64,000 bases of DNA from Vigna angularis (lineage: Eukaryota; Streptophyta; Magnoliopsida; Fabales; Fabaceae). Both the position numbers and the translations under genes were made by a program. This document shows positions 1 through 9,043 of the stretch, in pieces. Every line of letters begins with the position of its first letter. The stretch's first letter is position 1. Location: NCBI RefSeq assembly GCF_016808095.1, contig NC_068975.1:37222001-37286000 (forward strand), in the 5' to 3' direction. The notes under the pieces are model-generated. The model was not told the DNA's origin. It worked only from the letters and a program-made list of their open reading frames with translations, and did not search any database.

Positions 1-38
1 TATCAAATTTTAGTAGAAAAAAAAACTGTGATTTATTA

Positions 39-71
<33 letters not shown>

Positions 72-535
72 TCAGAATCAATTCTATTGAGAATCGATTT
101 TAATTTGTCTTTTAATTATCCAGAATCGATTTCATATCAAGAGAATTAATTCAGTCCTAAAATACACTTTATTTACTGAGTATATTCTTTTACATCCATT
201 ATGCACATATGATTTGAATTCTCTCATTTGCAAATTATCATCATTAAATCGTCTCAAATTTATTAAAACAAATGTGAAACTAACCGCAAATCCATCATCA
301 TACAGTAACAATAACAATACCATCCATTAAAACAAAGACAGTCTAAGTTCAGTTAGACTTCATATTTCTTTTCAAAATTTATTCAGAGCCTTGAGGTATC
401 TCTTGTCATAAACTTATTGTCAATACAGGGGATCACCTTCAATAACAATTTGATGCTTACAGTATCACAAATTAAAAGGAAAACTTACATCACTGTTTCA
501 AATATTTCATTCAAGGGAAAAAAATTGTATGAATA
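1..535. other. AT-rich intergenic DNA with short AT microsatellite
   Basis: No gene is supported here. A dinucleotide AT run of about 10 units lies at 41-61. The short reading frames in both strands have no recognisable domain and AT-driven composition. It may be the downstream flank of a P450 paralogue outside the window, because the repeat that follows also lies downstream of the P450 in this window (inference). Confidence 0.6.
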
Positions 536-1352
536 TGATTCAAAAGATATTTTAAGTATAAGTCAGTTTTATAAAACTGGACTTCTATTTATCATTTTCT
601 AATACTACGTGTCTTTTTTGTGTATGTCCTATAATCTAAATATAAATGTTGACAAGATTTACAAAATCAAATCAGTCAACAAGAAATTAATTTTTAAATA
701 TAAATCTTATAAAACAAATTTCTATTTATCATTTTTGAATATTACGTGTCTTATTGTGTGTCACGAAACCTAAATATAAATATTGATAGGACTTTTAATT
801 CTTTTTTCTTCATTTTTTTTATCACTGTCATTATTGATTCTTCACATTACTTATTTATTGTGTTAGTCAAATTATAGTGCTAGTAAGATCATATATGTTT
901 TTTAATAAGTCTACCGTATTATTAATGGTTAATATATAACTTTACATCACAATAAAAAACTATTCTTAATAATTTCATGAGACCCTGATTCATAAATCTC
1001 CGTAAATATTTAGTTTGATAAACCTTTTTAATAATTTTTTTTGTTTTGTGAGTTCTTTTGGTTTCAATCCACATGAACTAAGATTAATTCCTATAAAATA
1101 GATTAATTTTATAAGTCTACTACTCTTATTTATATGTCATATTTTGCTGATAAGTTGAAAAAAAAAAGGATAAAATCATAAATTAAATTTCCTTTACTAA
1201 CATAATGTTAACAACTAACATCTATGAATAAAAAACCGTATGTATATATCATTCTATAAGAAGAACACTTCTTTTATTATTTTTTTAAAATTTCATTATC
1301 TATTAAATCACCATAAAAAAAATATGGTAATTTTGTCCGAGAAATTGAGGAA
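536..1352 (+). repeat. Left copy of direct repeat flanking the P450
   Basis: This stretch aligns colinearly with 7215-8855. Shared landmarks are the repeated phrase 'cacgaaacctaaatataaa' (near 760 and 7310/7430), 'gttaacaactaacat' (near 1207 and 7867) and 'tatggtaattttgt' (near 1323 and 8819). Similarity stops at 'gaaattgagga' near 1352. The left copy lacks about 0.9 kb present in the right copy (about 7900-8786). The copies are clearly diverged but ungapped over long stretches. Such a repeat on both sides of a P450 is what an old tandem duplication of a P450 unit leaves behind. Confidence 0.75.
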
Positions 1353-1395
1353 GAGGTCCCGTTCTTCCTGGGCCAAACTTATGTGGTAAGGAAGA

Positions 1396-2123
1396 GAGTG
1401 ATATTCCTTCGCGACCCCATCTTTTTCTTACACCTTTTTAATTTTTTAAAAATTTTAAATTTACTCTTTTTATTTTTAAAATCCTAATCTCAATCTCAAT
1501 TCTTTATTACTTTTACTTTTCCTTTCACTCTCACCAGCAAGCCTCCACTCCTCCTTTCCCACTCACTTTCTCTCTTTTTCTTAATTTTCACTTCCGTTAA
1601 CACAAAATTTGACAGAAAAAGTAAATTTTGCATGATATAAATTTAAAATATTTATAACTTCTGATGAGTTTTAAAGTATCATGATTCCATAATATAATCT
1701 ACTAAAAATTTCTTCCCCACTTCCTTGTCTTTAAATAACTAAACTTGAAAATCTATGCTTAAAATTGAAACTCTGAATCACCAAGAGATAACTCTTGTCA
1801 TTGTAAACCAAACCGTTAAGGTCGCAGGAATTGAACTTCTTTTCAATGATCACTGAGTTTTCGGTGAATCTCGTAAAATTTGAAAAGAAATGTCAAATTT
1901 TGTGTTAACGAAAGTGAAAATTAAGAGAAAAGGAGAAAGTGACAATAGGAGAGGGGTGGGTGTTTGTTGCTGGAATGAAAGAAAAAATGAAAATGAGAGG
2001 AGATTGAAATTAGGATTTTAGAAAATAAAAAGTAAAAGTAAAATATAAAAAAAGTAAATTTAGAATTTAAAATAAATTGGAGAGGTAAAGGAGAAGTTGG
2101 AGTGATGGAGGGAATCCAGGCGC
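1396..2123. mobile_element. TIR element, family A copy 1 (Mutator-like, non-autonomous)
   Basis: Long imperfect inverted arms are visible: about 1440-1615 pairs with about 1884-2080. The most conserved stretch is 'cgttaacacaaaatttgac' (1596-1614) against 'gtcaaattttgtgttaacg' (about 1889-1907). The outer ends resemble the termini of the elements at 12581-13506 and 34854-60322 (consensus like GTGTTACTTCCTCCACCACC). There is no transposase. The outer boundaries are uncertain by about 20 bp and I could not identify a target-site duplication. Confidence 0.65.
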
Positions 2124-2393
2124 ACTAAGCCCGCTACTCGTATATGTTGACAAAAACACAATTAAAAGAAGGCCAAAAGTTTTTTTTATTTTTTTTAAAT
2201 TTAAAATATACACTTAAATTTATTTATACGTTGATGTCAACATCATATAATAGTTATATTTTGTACGGTACACTTAAAAGCCACATATTTCACAGTTGTA
2301 CTCTAAAGGCGATAAATGTTGTCGGGGATAACAAACAGCAATTTATGTGCATGACAAATTTAGTGAGAAGTAAGTCCTTAGTCCATTGACAAA

Positions 2394-2401
2394 TATATAT
2401 A
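2394..2401 (+). promoter_or_regulatory. TATA box of the P450 gene
   Basis: The sequence tatatata lies about 85 bp upstream of the ATG at 2479, the usual distance for a plant TATA box with a short 5' leader. The region 2124-2393 contains no other supported feature. Confidence 0.5.
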
Positions 2402-2798
2402 GAGGTAGATGCTCTGGTTCATGCATTCATTCATGTTTTTTTCACCGTTCCTCCTAGATCTACCATCATATATCATATATGCTCATGGATGTTCACCATT
2501 ACCACCCTTTCTCTGTTTACTTCATTGCTTCCATTCTCTTTGTTTTCTTCATCTTATACAAGTTACTTCAAAGCTGGAGTTCAAACAACTCCTCTACAAA
2601 TTTACCTCCAGGACCTACGACATTACCTCTCATAGGGAACTTGCATCAGTTGGTAGGTTCATTGCCACATCACTCCTTGAAACTTTTGGCAGATAGGTAC
2701 GGACCGTTAATGCACCTGAAACTAGGAGAGGTATCCAACATCATAGTAACTTCACCGGAGATAGCCCAAGAGGTTCTGAAAACACATGATGTTAATTT

Positions 2799-3254
2799 TG
2801 TTGGAATCAAAATAATTCTATTATTGATAAACTTGATGATTTTCTGGAAAATCCAGAATATACAAACACAATACTCAAACTCTCAACCTCACAATACTAT
2901 AGAATTACAATCCCTCTTCAACACTGCCAACTTCAGTGGCTTCCCTCTCTTCCTACACACTTTCTTTTTGCAAACTCACTTTTCTTCTCTGCACCACACA
3001 CACCCACACTAATGCTCTTTCTTTTTATTAACGGGTGTGTATTTCCAATGATACTAACACCACATTTATAGTTCCTTCCAGAGCAGCCATAATAGTTAAA
3101 CACATGGGCAACTAATTTTAATATTTAGGAAAGTAGACAAAAGGAAATTGGCTAGTGGCACTTTTGGATGGTGCAGCAAAACTTTCATTTTGCTTTCATA
3201 TGTCACGGCCGCCCATTTACTAGCAAGGTAGGGCCATTTCAAGTTTATCTAACA
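2799..3254 (-). repeat. 3' LTR of the TR-GAG element
   Basis: This 456-bp LTR differs from the other copy (5152-5607) at one position that I found: 'acaatacta' near 2892 against 'acaatccta' near 5245. On the minus strand it carries a TATAAAT box (complement of 'atttata', about 3064-3070). Confidence 0.93.
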
Positions 3255-3291
3255 AAACTCCCCCGTAAACTTTAAATGGGTCTTTGGTCTT

Positions 3292-5091
3292 TCATCCCAC
3301 ATCGAATTTACTTCTTCCATTAATACTTGGATCTTTCAGTTTCTTCATGGCTAACATCTCCTTTGCTTCAGTCGTTTTCTTCTTGACCTTGGTTGTTTTC
3401 TTCTTGACCATGTTTGACTTATCACTAATTGGATTCCTATCTACATCTTCATCTTTTCTTTTTTCCAAATTTTTCTCCGATCGTAGTCCGTTGTTTTCCT
3501 TTGTTGTTTCTTCAAGTTGCTTCGTCATCTCCTTTTTGTCACAAAAGATATCATCTCCCAGGTGATCAAATTCATTGTGCTTCTCTGTAGTATCCTGATC
3601 CAACATCTTTAGTTGCTTCAATGATACCTGTAGTTCTAACATAGCACTTTCCGCGGCAACACGCCCTTGACGTTCCCGATCCAGCTCTGCAAGAACCTCT
3701 TGAAATTTTCCTACAGAAACATAATCTAAGTTTCCTACCTTCTCTGATGGACTTTTCGGACTCTCCAGCTGCTCCTCTGCACTGTCTGTTAAGATCTTTA
3801 CTGAACTTACCATCGAGCTCTCTGTTGAGCTATCCACCACACTCTCTGCATGCTCCTTCGAGCTATACAAACTGACCAAACACCTTTCTGGACTGTCTGA
3901 TCTCCATGACTTTGCATAATTTGGATGTGTCTCGACATCCGATCTCCACAACTCTTCACACCTCGAACGCATCTCGGCATCCGGTTTCCACATCTTCACG
4001 CAACTTGGACGCAGTTCAGCATTCGATCTCCAACTCCTCAATGCAGTGTTCGGGCTCTTTCTCGGCAACGCTGCGTCTGGGCTCCTTGCCATCAACAAAA
4101 TTCCTAACTCTTCACTTTCTTTTTCCGCTTCCTCTGTATGGAGATTCATCTCCTCCTTTTTCTCAGCCCTACAATATTTTGCTATATGACCGAGCTTACC
4201 ACAATTATAGCATTCAGCCGATCTACAGTCATATGCATAATGGCCGTGCTTACCACATCTAAAGCACTCTACACTTGACCGATCTCCTCGGCCTTTCCAT
4301 TGTCCTCGGCCACGCCAATTCTGCCAACCGGTTTGCTCTTCCTCATCTTCATAATCACTTTGGCCTTGACCTCTTCGTCCTTGGCCTCTTCCTCCAGGAT
4401 CACCTCGGCCTTGAGTGTTCCGAGCTCCTCTCCTCAGATCAAACTTTGCCTGAAGTGCCTGATCAAGTGGCTGATACAACTTTCTTCTCCGTTGTTCGTG
4501 CGCCTCCAAAGATCCTGCAAGCTCTTCAACCGAGAGTTTTGACAAGTCCTTTGACTCTTCAATGACACACACAATGCTCTCAAAATCATCTGTTAACGAT
4601 CTCAGAATTTTCTCCACAACCCGACTGGCTGGTAACTCCTCTCCGTTTCTACAGATTTGATTTGCCACTGCTTCCACCCGAGATATATACTCGGTTACTC
4701 TTTCTTTTTCCTCCATTTTCAAACTTTCAAACTCGCCTCTGAGAGTTTGGAGCCTGACTTGCTTGACTCGGTTGTCACCTTTGTATACTTTCTCCAGAAT
4801 CTGCCACGCTTCTTTTGAAGATTTTGCATTTACTATCTTCTCAAAGCCAGATTCATCCACAGCTCGGTACAATATGTATAGAGCTGATTTATCCTTCACA
4901 CGCGTTTTCTTCAACGCTGCAAGTTGGGCAACCGTCTGTGCTTCGTCATCTGTGGGTTCTTCGTACCCACTCTCCACTACATCCCATACGTCTTGGGATC
5001 CAAGAAGAGCTCTCATCTGCACACTCCAATTATCAAAGTTGACTTTCTTTGTCAATTGAGGAAGGGACACACTGTTTGCAAGGTTTGCCAT
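3292..5091 (-). CDS. Copia-type Gag polyprotein of the TR-GAG element
   Basis: A 599-residue Gag. Residues 1 to about 210 form the Copia Gag capsid domain (UBN2/DUF4219 type, with FDNWSVQM near the N-terminus). A Gly/Arg-rich RNA-binding stretch follows (about 217-270). Two consecutive CX2CX4HX4C zinc knuckles come next (CFRCGKHGHYAYDC and CYNCGKLGHIAKYC). The C-terminal half is unusual. It has several imperfect repeats of about 16 residues built on W-R/K-x-D/N-A/V-E, a Ser/Glu-rich segment, a probable coiled coil around FQEVLAELDRERQ, and a Lys-rich tail with repeated KKKTT. The ORF is intact. Gag would assemble virus-like particles in the cytoplasm; replication enzymes must come from elsewhere. 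The origin of the C-terminal extension is unknown. Confidence 0.9.
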   Translation of the reverse strand: MANLANSVSLPQLTKKVNFDNWSVQMRALLGSQDVWDVVESGYEEPTDDEAQTVAQLAALKKTRVKDKSALYILYRAVDESGFEKIVNAKSSKEAWQILEKVYKGDNRVKQVRLQTLRGEFESLKMEEKERVTEYISRVEAVANQICRNGEELPASRVVEKILRSLTDDFESIVCVIEESKDLSKLSVEELAGSLEAHEQRRRKLYQPLDQALQAKFDLRRGARNTQGRGDPGGRGQGRRGQGQSDYEDEEEQTGWQNWRGRGQWKGRGDRSSVECFRCGKHGHYAYDCRSAECYNCGKLGHIAKYCRAEKKEEMNLHTEEAEKESEELGILLMARSPDAALPRKSPNTALRSWRSNAELRPSCVKMWKPDAEMRSRCEELWRSDVETHPNYAKSWRSDSPERCLVSLYSSKEHAESVVDSSTESSMVSSVKILTDSAEEQLESPKSPSEKVGNLDYVSVGKFQEVLAELDRERQGRVAAESAMLELQVSLKQLKMLDQDTTEKHNEFDHLGDDIFCDKKEMTKQLEETTKENNGLRSEKNLEKRKDEDVDRNPISDKSNMVKKKTTKVKKKTTEAKEMLAMKKLKDPSINGRSKFDVG

Positions 5092-5136
5092 TTCTCACTC
5101 TCTTTTTTTTATTTCTCGGACACTCAAGTTCTCACA

Positions 5137-5148
5137 GCTCTGATACCA
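5137..5148 (-). promoter_or_regulatory. Primer binding site of the TR-GAG element
   Basis: The minus strand reads TGGTATCAGAGC, complementary to the 3' end of plant initiator-Met tRNA, 3 nt from the 5' LTR. This is the standard minus-strand priming site of Copia elements. Confidence 0.9.
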
Positions 5149-5151
5149 ATT

Positions 5152-5607
5152 TGTTGGAATCAAAATAATTCTATTATTGATAAACTTGATGATTTTCTGG
5201 AAAATCCAGAATATACAAACACAATACTCAAACTCTCAACCTCACAATCCTATAGAATTACAATCCCTCTTCAACACTGCCAACTTCAGTGGCTTCCCTC
5301 TCTTCCTACACACTTTCTTTTTGCAAACTCACTTTTCTTCTCTGCACCACACACACCCACACTAATGCTCTTTCTTTTTATTAACGGGTGTGTATTTCCA
5401 ATGATACTAACACCACATTTATAGTTCCTTCCAGAGCAGCCATAATAGTTAAACACATGGGCAACTAATTTTAATATTTAGGAAAGTAGACAAAAGGAAA
5501 TTGGCTAGTGGCACTTTTGGATGGTGCAGCAAAACTTTCATTTTGCTTTCATATGTCACGGCCGCCCATTTACTAGCAAGGTAGGGCCATTTCAAGTTTA
5601 TCTAACA
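5152..5607 (-). repeat. 5' LTR of the TR-GAG element
   Basis: Second LTR copy, 456 bp, ending in CA directly before the target-site duplication aattt (5608-5612). P450 exon sequence resumes immediately after the duplication. Confidence 0.93.
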
Positions 5608-6994
5608 AATTTCTCTGATAGGCCAAACCTTGCATCGGCTAGAACAGTTACTTACAACAATACGAATATAGTCTTCTCTCCATATGGAGAATATTGGAGA
5701 CAAGTACGAAAGATATGCACAATGGAGCTACTGACGATAAAGCGAGTGCAATCTTTTCAGTCCATAAGGGAAGAGGAGGTGGCAGAACTGGTTAAGAAAA
5801 TAGCTGCAAGTGAAGGCTGTGCTGTTAATCTCACCCAGAACATTTACCCGATGACTTGCGGAGTAGTCGCACGAGCGGCTTGTGGTAAAAAAAACAGATA
5901 TCAACAAGTGTTCATTTCAAAGATTAATGAGCAATTGAAGCTCATGGGAGGGTTTTCGCTAGCTGATCTCTATCCTTCTAGCAGAGTGCTTGAAATGGCG
6001 GAGAAGGTGAAGTTTGAGAAAGTTCACAAAGAGACTGACAGGGTTTTGCAAGACATCATCGACGAACACAGAAATGGAAGCAAGTATGAAGTAGTGGAAG
6101 ATCTGGTTGATGTTCTTCTCAAGTGTCAACAGGAAAACGATTCTGAAAGTCTCTTAACTGATGACAACATTAAAGCGGTCATCAAGGTTAGTGTCTGTAT
6201 GAAACTCCTAACTAGATGAGATGTCAAATAATTTATGATTTTAAATGAAAAATTGATGGAATTCTGATAGGAAAACTCGCTCTGTTATGGATCTTCTAAC
6301 TTATATGTTACTCAAGTATCTCGTTATTTCTAACAAAAGTACATTTATTTTTATATAAACGATAACATCAATCCATATTTTTCAGGACATATTCGTGGCT
6401 GGAGGCACTTCATCTTCCGTAGTGGAATGGGGGATGTCAGAATTGATAAGAAACCCAAGGGTGATGGAAAAAGCACAAGCTGAGGTGAGAATAGTGTATG
6501 GTAAGAAGGGATATGTGAATGAGACCGAATTACAGAAATTGATATACTTGAAGTCCATAATCAAAGAAACATTGAGGTTGCACCCACCTGTACCATTGTT
6601 AGTTCCGAGAGAAAGTAGAGAAAGGTGTGAAATCAATGGGTATGAGATACCCTCTAAGACAAGGGTAATTATCAATGCTTGGGCAATTGGAAGAAATGCT
6701 GAGTATTGGACTGAAGCTGAGAGTTTCAAACCTGAAAGGTTTCTCAATAACTGTATCGATTTCAAAGGTGCAGACTTTGCATTTATCCCATTTGGTGGTG
6801 GAAGAAGGATCTGCCCAGGCATTACATTTGCCATCGCAAACATTGAGTTGCCACTTGCTCAGTTACTTTACCATTTTGATTGGAAGCTTCCGAACAATAT
6901 GAAGAATGAAGAACTTGACATGACCGAGTCGGGAGGAATTACTCTCAGAAGAAAACATGACCTCTGCTTGATCCCCATCACTCATCAAACTTAA

Positions 6995-7214
6995 AATGTA
7001 AGAGTCATGGTTACATTCATTTGAAGTGGTGTTGATGATGAATTTTCCTTGAGTATCGGTGAATTGTTAGTGACAATTATGTGAAAGTTGCTGACAAAGT
7101 GTTTAAGGTGGTGAAGGTTAATGATGAAGAATGATTTTCACCGTCAATGAGTTTTTGCAAATCACTGGTGGCAAGAATGATTCGAGCAGATCGATTGACA
7201 GTATGTGTTTCAAA
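6995..7214 (+). other. 3' flank of the P450 gene
   Basis: Probably the 3' untranslated region and terminator region of the P450. I see no clear polyadenylation signal and no other gene. Confidence 0.4.
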
Positions 7215-8855
7215 GTAAGTGACGAGACTTTTATGTATAAGTGGGTCTAATAAAACTGAACTTTTATTTATCATTTTTCAATGCTACGTGTCCTTTCATG
7301 TGTGTCACGAAACCTAAATATAAAGGGTGACAAGGTTGACAAAACTAAGTCGGAAATTAACTAAGTATAAGTTAATCTTATAAAATCAAATTTCTATTTA
7401 TCATTATGTTACCTGTCCTTCTGTGCGTGTCACGAAACCTAAATATAAATGTTGATAGCGTTTACAATTCATCTTTTTTCAATTTTTATCACTGTCGTTA
7501 CTTATTATTCACATTTCTTATTTATTATGTTAGTCAGATTATGATTCTAATTATATATTTTTTTAATAAGTCAACCACAATATTAGTGATTAATATATGG
7601 TCTTACATATAAGAAACTATTGCTGATAAATTTATAGGTTGGATTGGTCCTAATCCATAGGTCTTCTTGGATATTTGGTTTGGTAAACATTTTTTAATAA
7701 ATTTTTTTGTTGTCTCGTGATTTTTTTATCCCAACCCATATGAATGAATTAGGATCATATCCAAGATGAGTTAATTTTATAGATTTATCATTGACATTTA
7801 AGTGTTGATAAGTTGAAAACGAAGAATGCAATCGTAAATTAAAATTTTCCCACTAATATAAGAATGTTAACAACTAACATTTATAGATAAAATATTTAAA
7901 ATTTCTCCACTAAATCCATGTATACTAGCATGATCTCCATGTTTGTGTAATTATTCATATATTTTAAAAAATCTCTAATTTATTTAACCCCGTGATAAAT
8001 TCATAAACTTTATTTACAATAAAGACTTCATTTTTTCTTCTTACGGAATATTTTTATAAATTTACCCATCAAACAGGTGTTATGTGTAGTAGGCTTGTGT
8101 TCAAGTATAATATGTGCTTATGTTACTTTTTATACATTCCAATTCTATTATTATGATACATTTGAAAAAAAAAAAAAGAAGAAGATTTCTTCAATTAAAC
8201 ACTTTGCCCTCCCTTAAATTCACAAGAGACAACTCTTTATTTAAATAATTAACATTTCCATGCCAAATTCATATTCACCAACAATACATAGGAAAAGACT
8301 TAACTTTACTTTACAGCAATAATGGAAATTCAAATTTAAAATATTTTTTATGATTAATAGTCCACAAGACCTCGTGCAAATTTTCGTAAATTTATCAATG
8401 CACAAATGCTATAATCTAGTGTATTTAATTATACTCCTTGTTATTTATACATTTGCAAAAATCTCTGTTCTTAACCATGCTAAATTATACTTAAATATGA
8501 AGTTTTGTGAGATAATTATATAAAAGGGTATAGTGAATAGATAAAAGTGTCAGTGGAAAATATGTTTGTTTTTAATTAAAGAATGTTTTTTTAAGTAAAA
8601 ATGTATTAATAATAATCACACAGTTAAAAAGAAACAAATACCTGTTCGAAAGTTTAAAGAACAATTTAAAAATTTATATCGTTTTTGAAAAATATAAAAA
8701 GAAGACAAACCTTAAATATCAGTAGACAAATATTATATTATACTGATTTGTAAGAAAAAGAGAAGGGAGGTGCGTTTTTTTTTCTTTTAATCTCATTATC
8801 TATTAAATGACAGTAAAAAATATGGTAATTTTGTGCGAGAAATTGAGGAATTAAA
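7215..8855 (+). repeat. Right copy of direct repeat flanking the P450
   Basis: Colinear with 536-1352 over 7215-7900 and again over 8787-8855 ('tctattaaatgacagtaaaa' against 'tctattaaatcaccataaaa'). The intervening 7900-8786 is AT-rich, has no gene, and is absent from the left copy, by insertion here or deletion there. Within the repeat a shorter internal duplication exists: 'tttctatttatcatt' followed by 'cacgaaacctaaatataaa' occurs twice in each copy. Confidence 0.75.
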
Positions 8856-9043
8856 ATGTAAAATTTAAACAGAAAGAAGCACAAAAATCTAATTGTGGCG
8901 TGGTATAATTTGACCAATTATACCCAAATCGAATGCAACCCTAATTGGCACAGTATTATTTGATCCAAAATACAAGCTCTTCAAAACCCAACCAACATCG
9001 ACACTACCCACCATCATCACCAAAGCTCTGCAACCATTCTGCA
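8856..9043 (+). promoter_or_regulatory. QCR6 promoter and 5'UTR
   Basis: The stretch upstream of the split start codon contains a CCAAT sequence (near 8915) and a telo-box-like AACCCTAA (near 8938), an element common in promoters of housekeeping genes. No convincing TATA box is placed. The transcription start is probably between 8960 and 9010 (inference). Confidence 0.35.

Larger units (their letters stand above)
2799..5607 (-). mobile_element. TR-GAG-type LTR retrotransposon inside P450 exon 1
   Basis: A 2809-bp element in minus orientation. Two 456-bp LTRs (2799-3254, 5152-5607) begin TG and end CA on either strand. A 5-bp target-site duplication, aattt, lies at 2794-2798 and 5608-5612. 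The primer binding site TGGTATCAGAGC, matching initiator-Met tRNA, is at 5148-5137 (minus). A purine-rich tract complementary to aaactcccccgt lies at 3255-3266 next to the 3' LTR. The internal region codes only for a Gag protein, with no protease, integrase, RT or RNase H. It must therefore be mobilised in trans by an autonomous Copia relative. Only one LTR mismatch was seen, so the insertion is young. Confidence 0.93.
2479..6994 (+). pseudogene. CYP71D-like cytochrome P450, split by a retrotransposon
   Basis: This is a plant A-type P450 of the CYP71 clan, closest in my judgement to CYP71D of legumes. Such enzymes are ER-bound haem monooxygenases of specialised (terpenoid or phenolic) metabolism. 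The coding pieces are 2479-2798, 5613-6186 and 6386-6994, with a GT-AG intron at 6187-6385. Ignoring the insertion they total 1503 nt, 500 residues, the normal family length, with no frameshift. Visible motifs are an N-terminal membrane anchor (residues about 11-31), the PPGP hinge (43-46), ExxR (359-362), PERF (414-417) and the haem loop [10 protein letters not shown] with Cys441. The I-helix motif reads AGGTSSS (303-309) and lacks the usual acidic residue before Thr, one residue short against the family. The TR-GAG element interrupts codon 107. With the insertion and the missing acid, it is very probably inactive. The substrate cannot be told. Confidence 0.9.

Noticed and set aside
5137..5148. 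Possible tRNA-derived sequence
   Set aside because: Only the 12-nt primer site is present; no cloverleaf can be drawn. I found no tRNA or rRNA gene in the window.
6382..6843. 153-codon minus-strand ORF over P450 exon 2
   Set aside because: Shadow of a conserved P450 exon.
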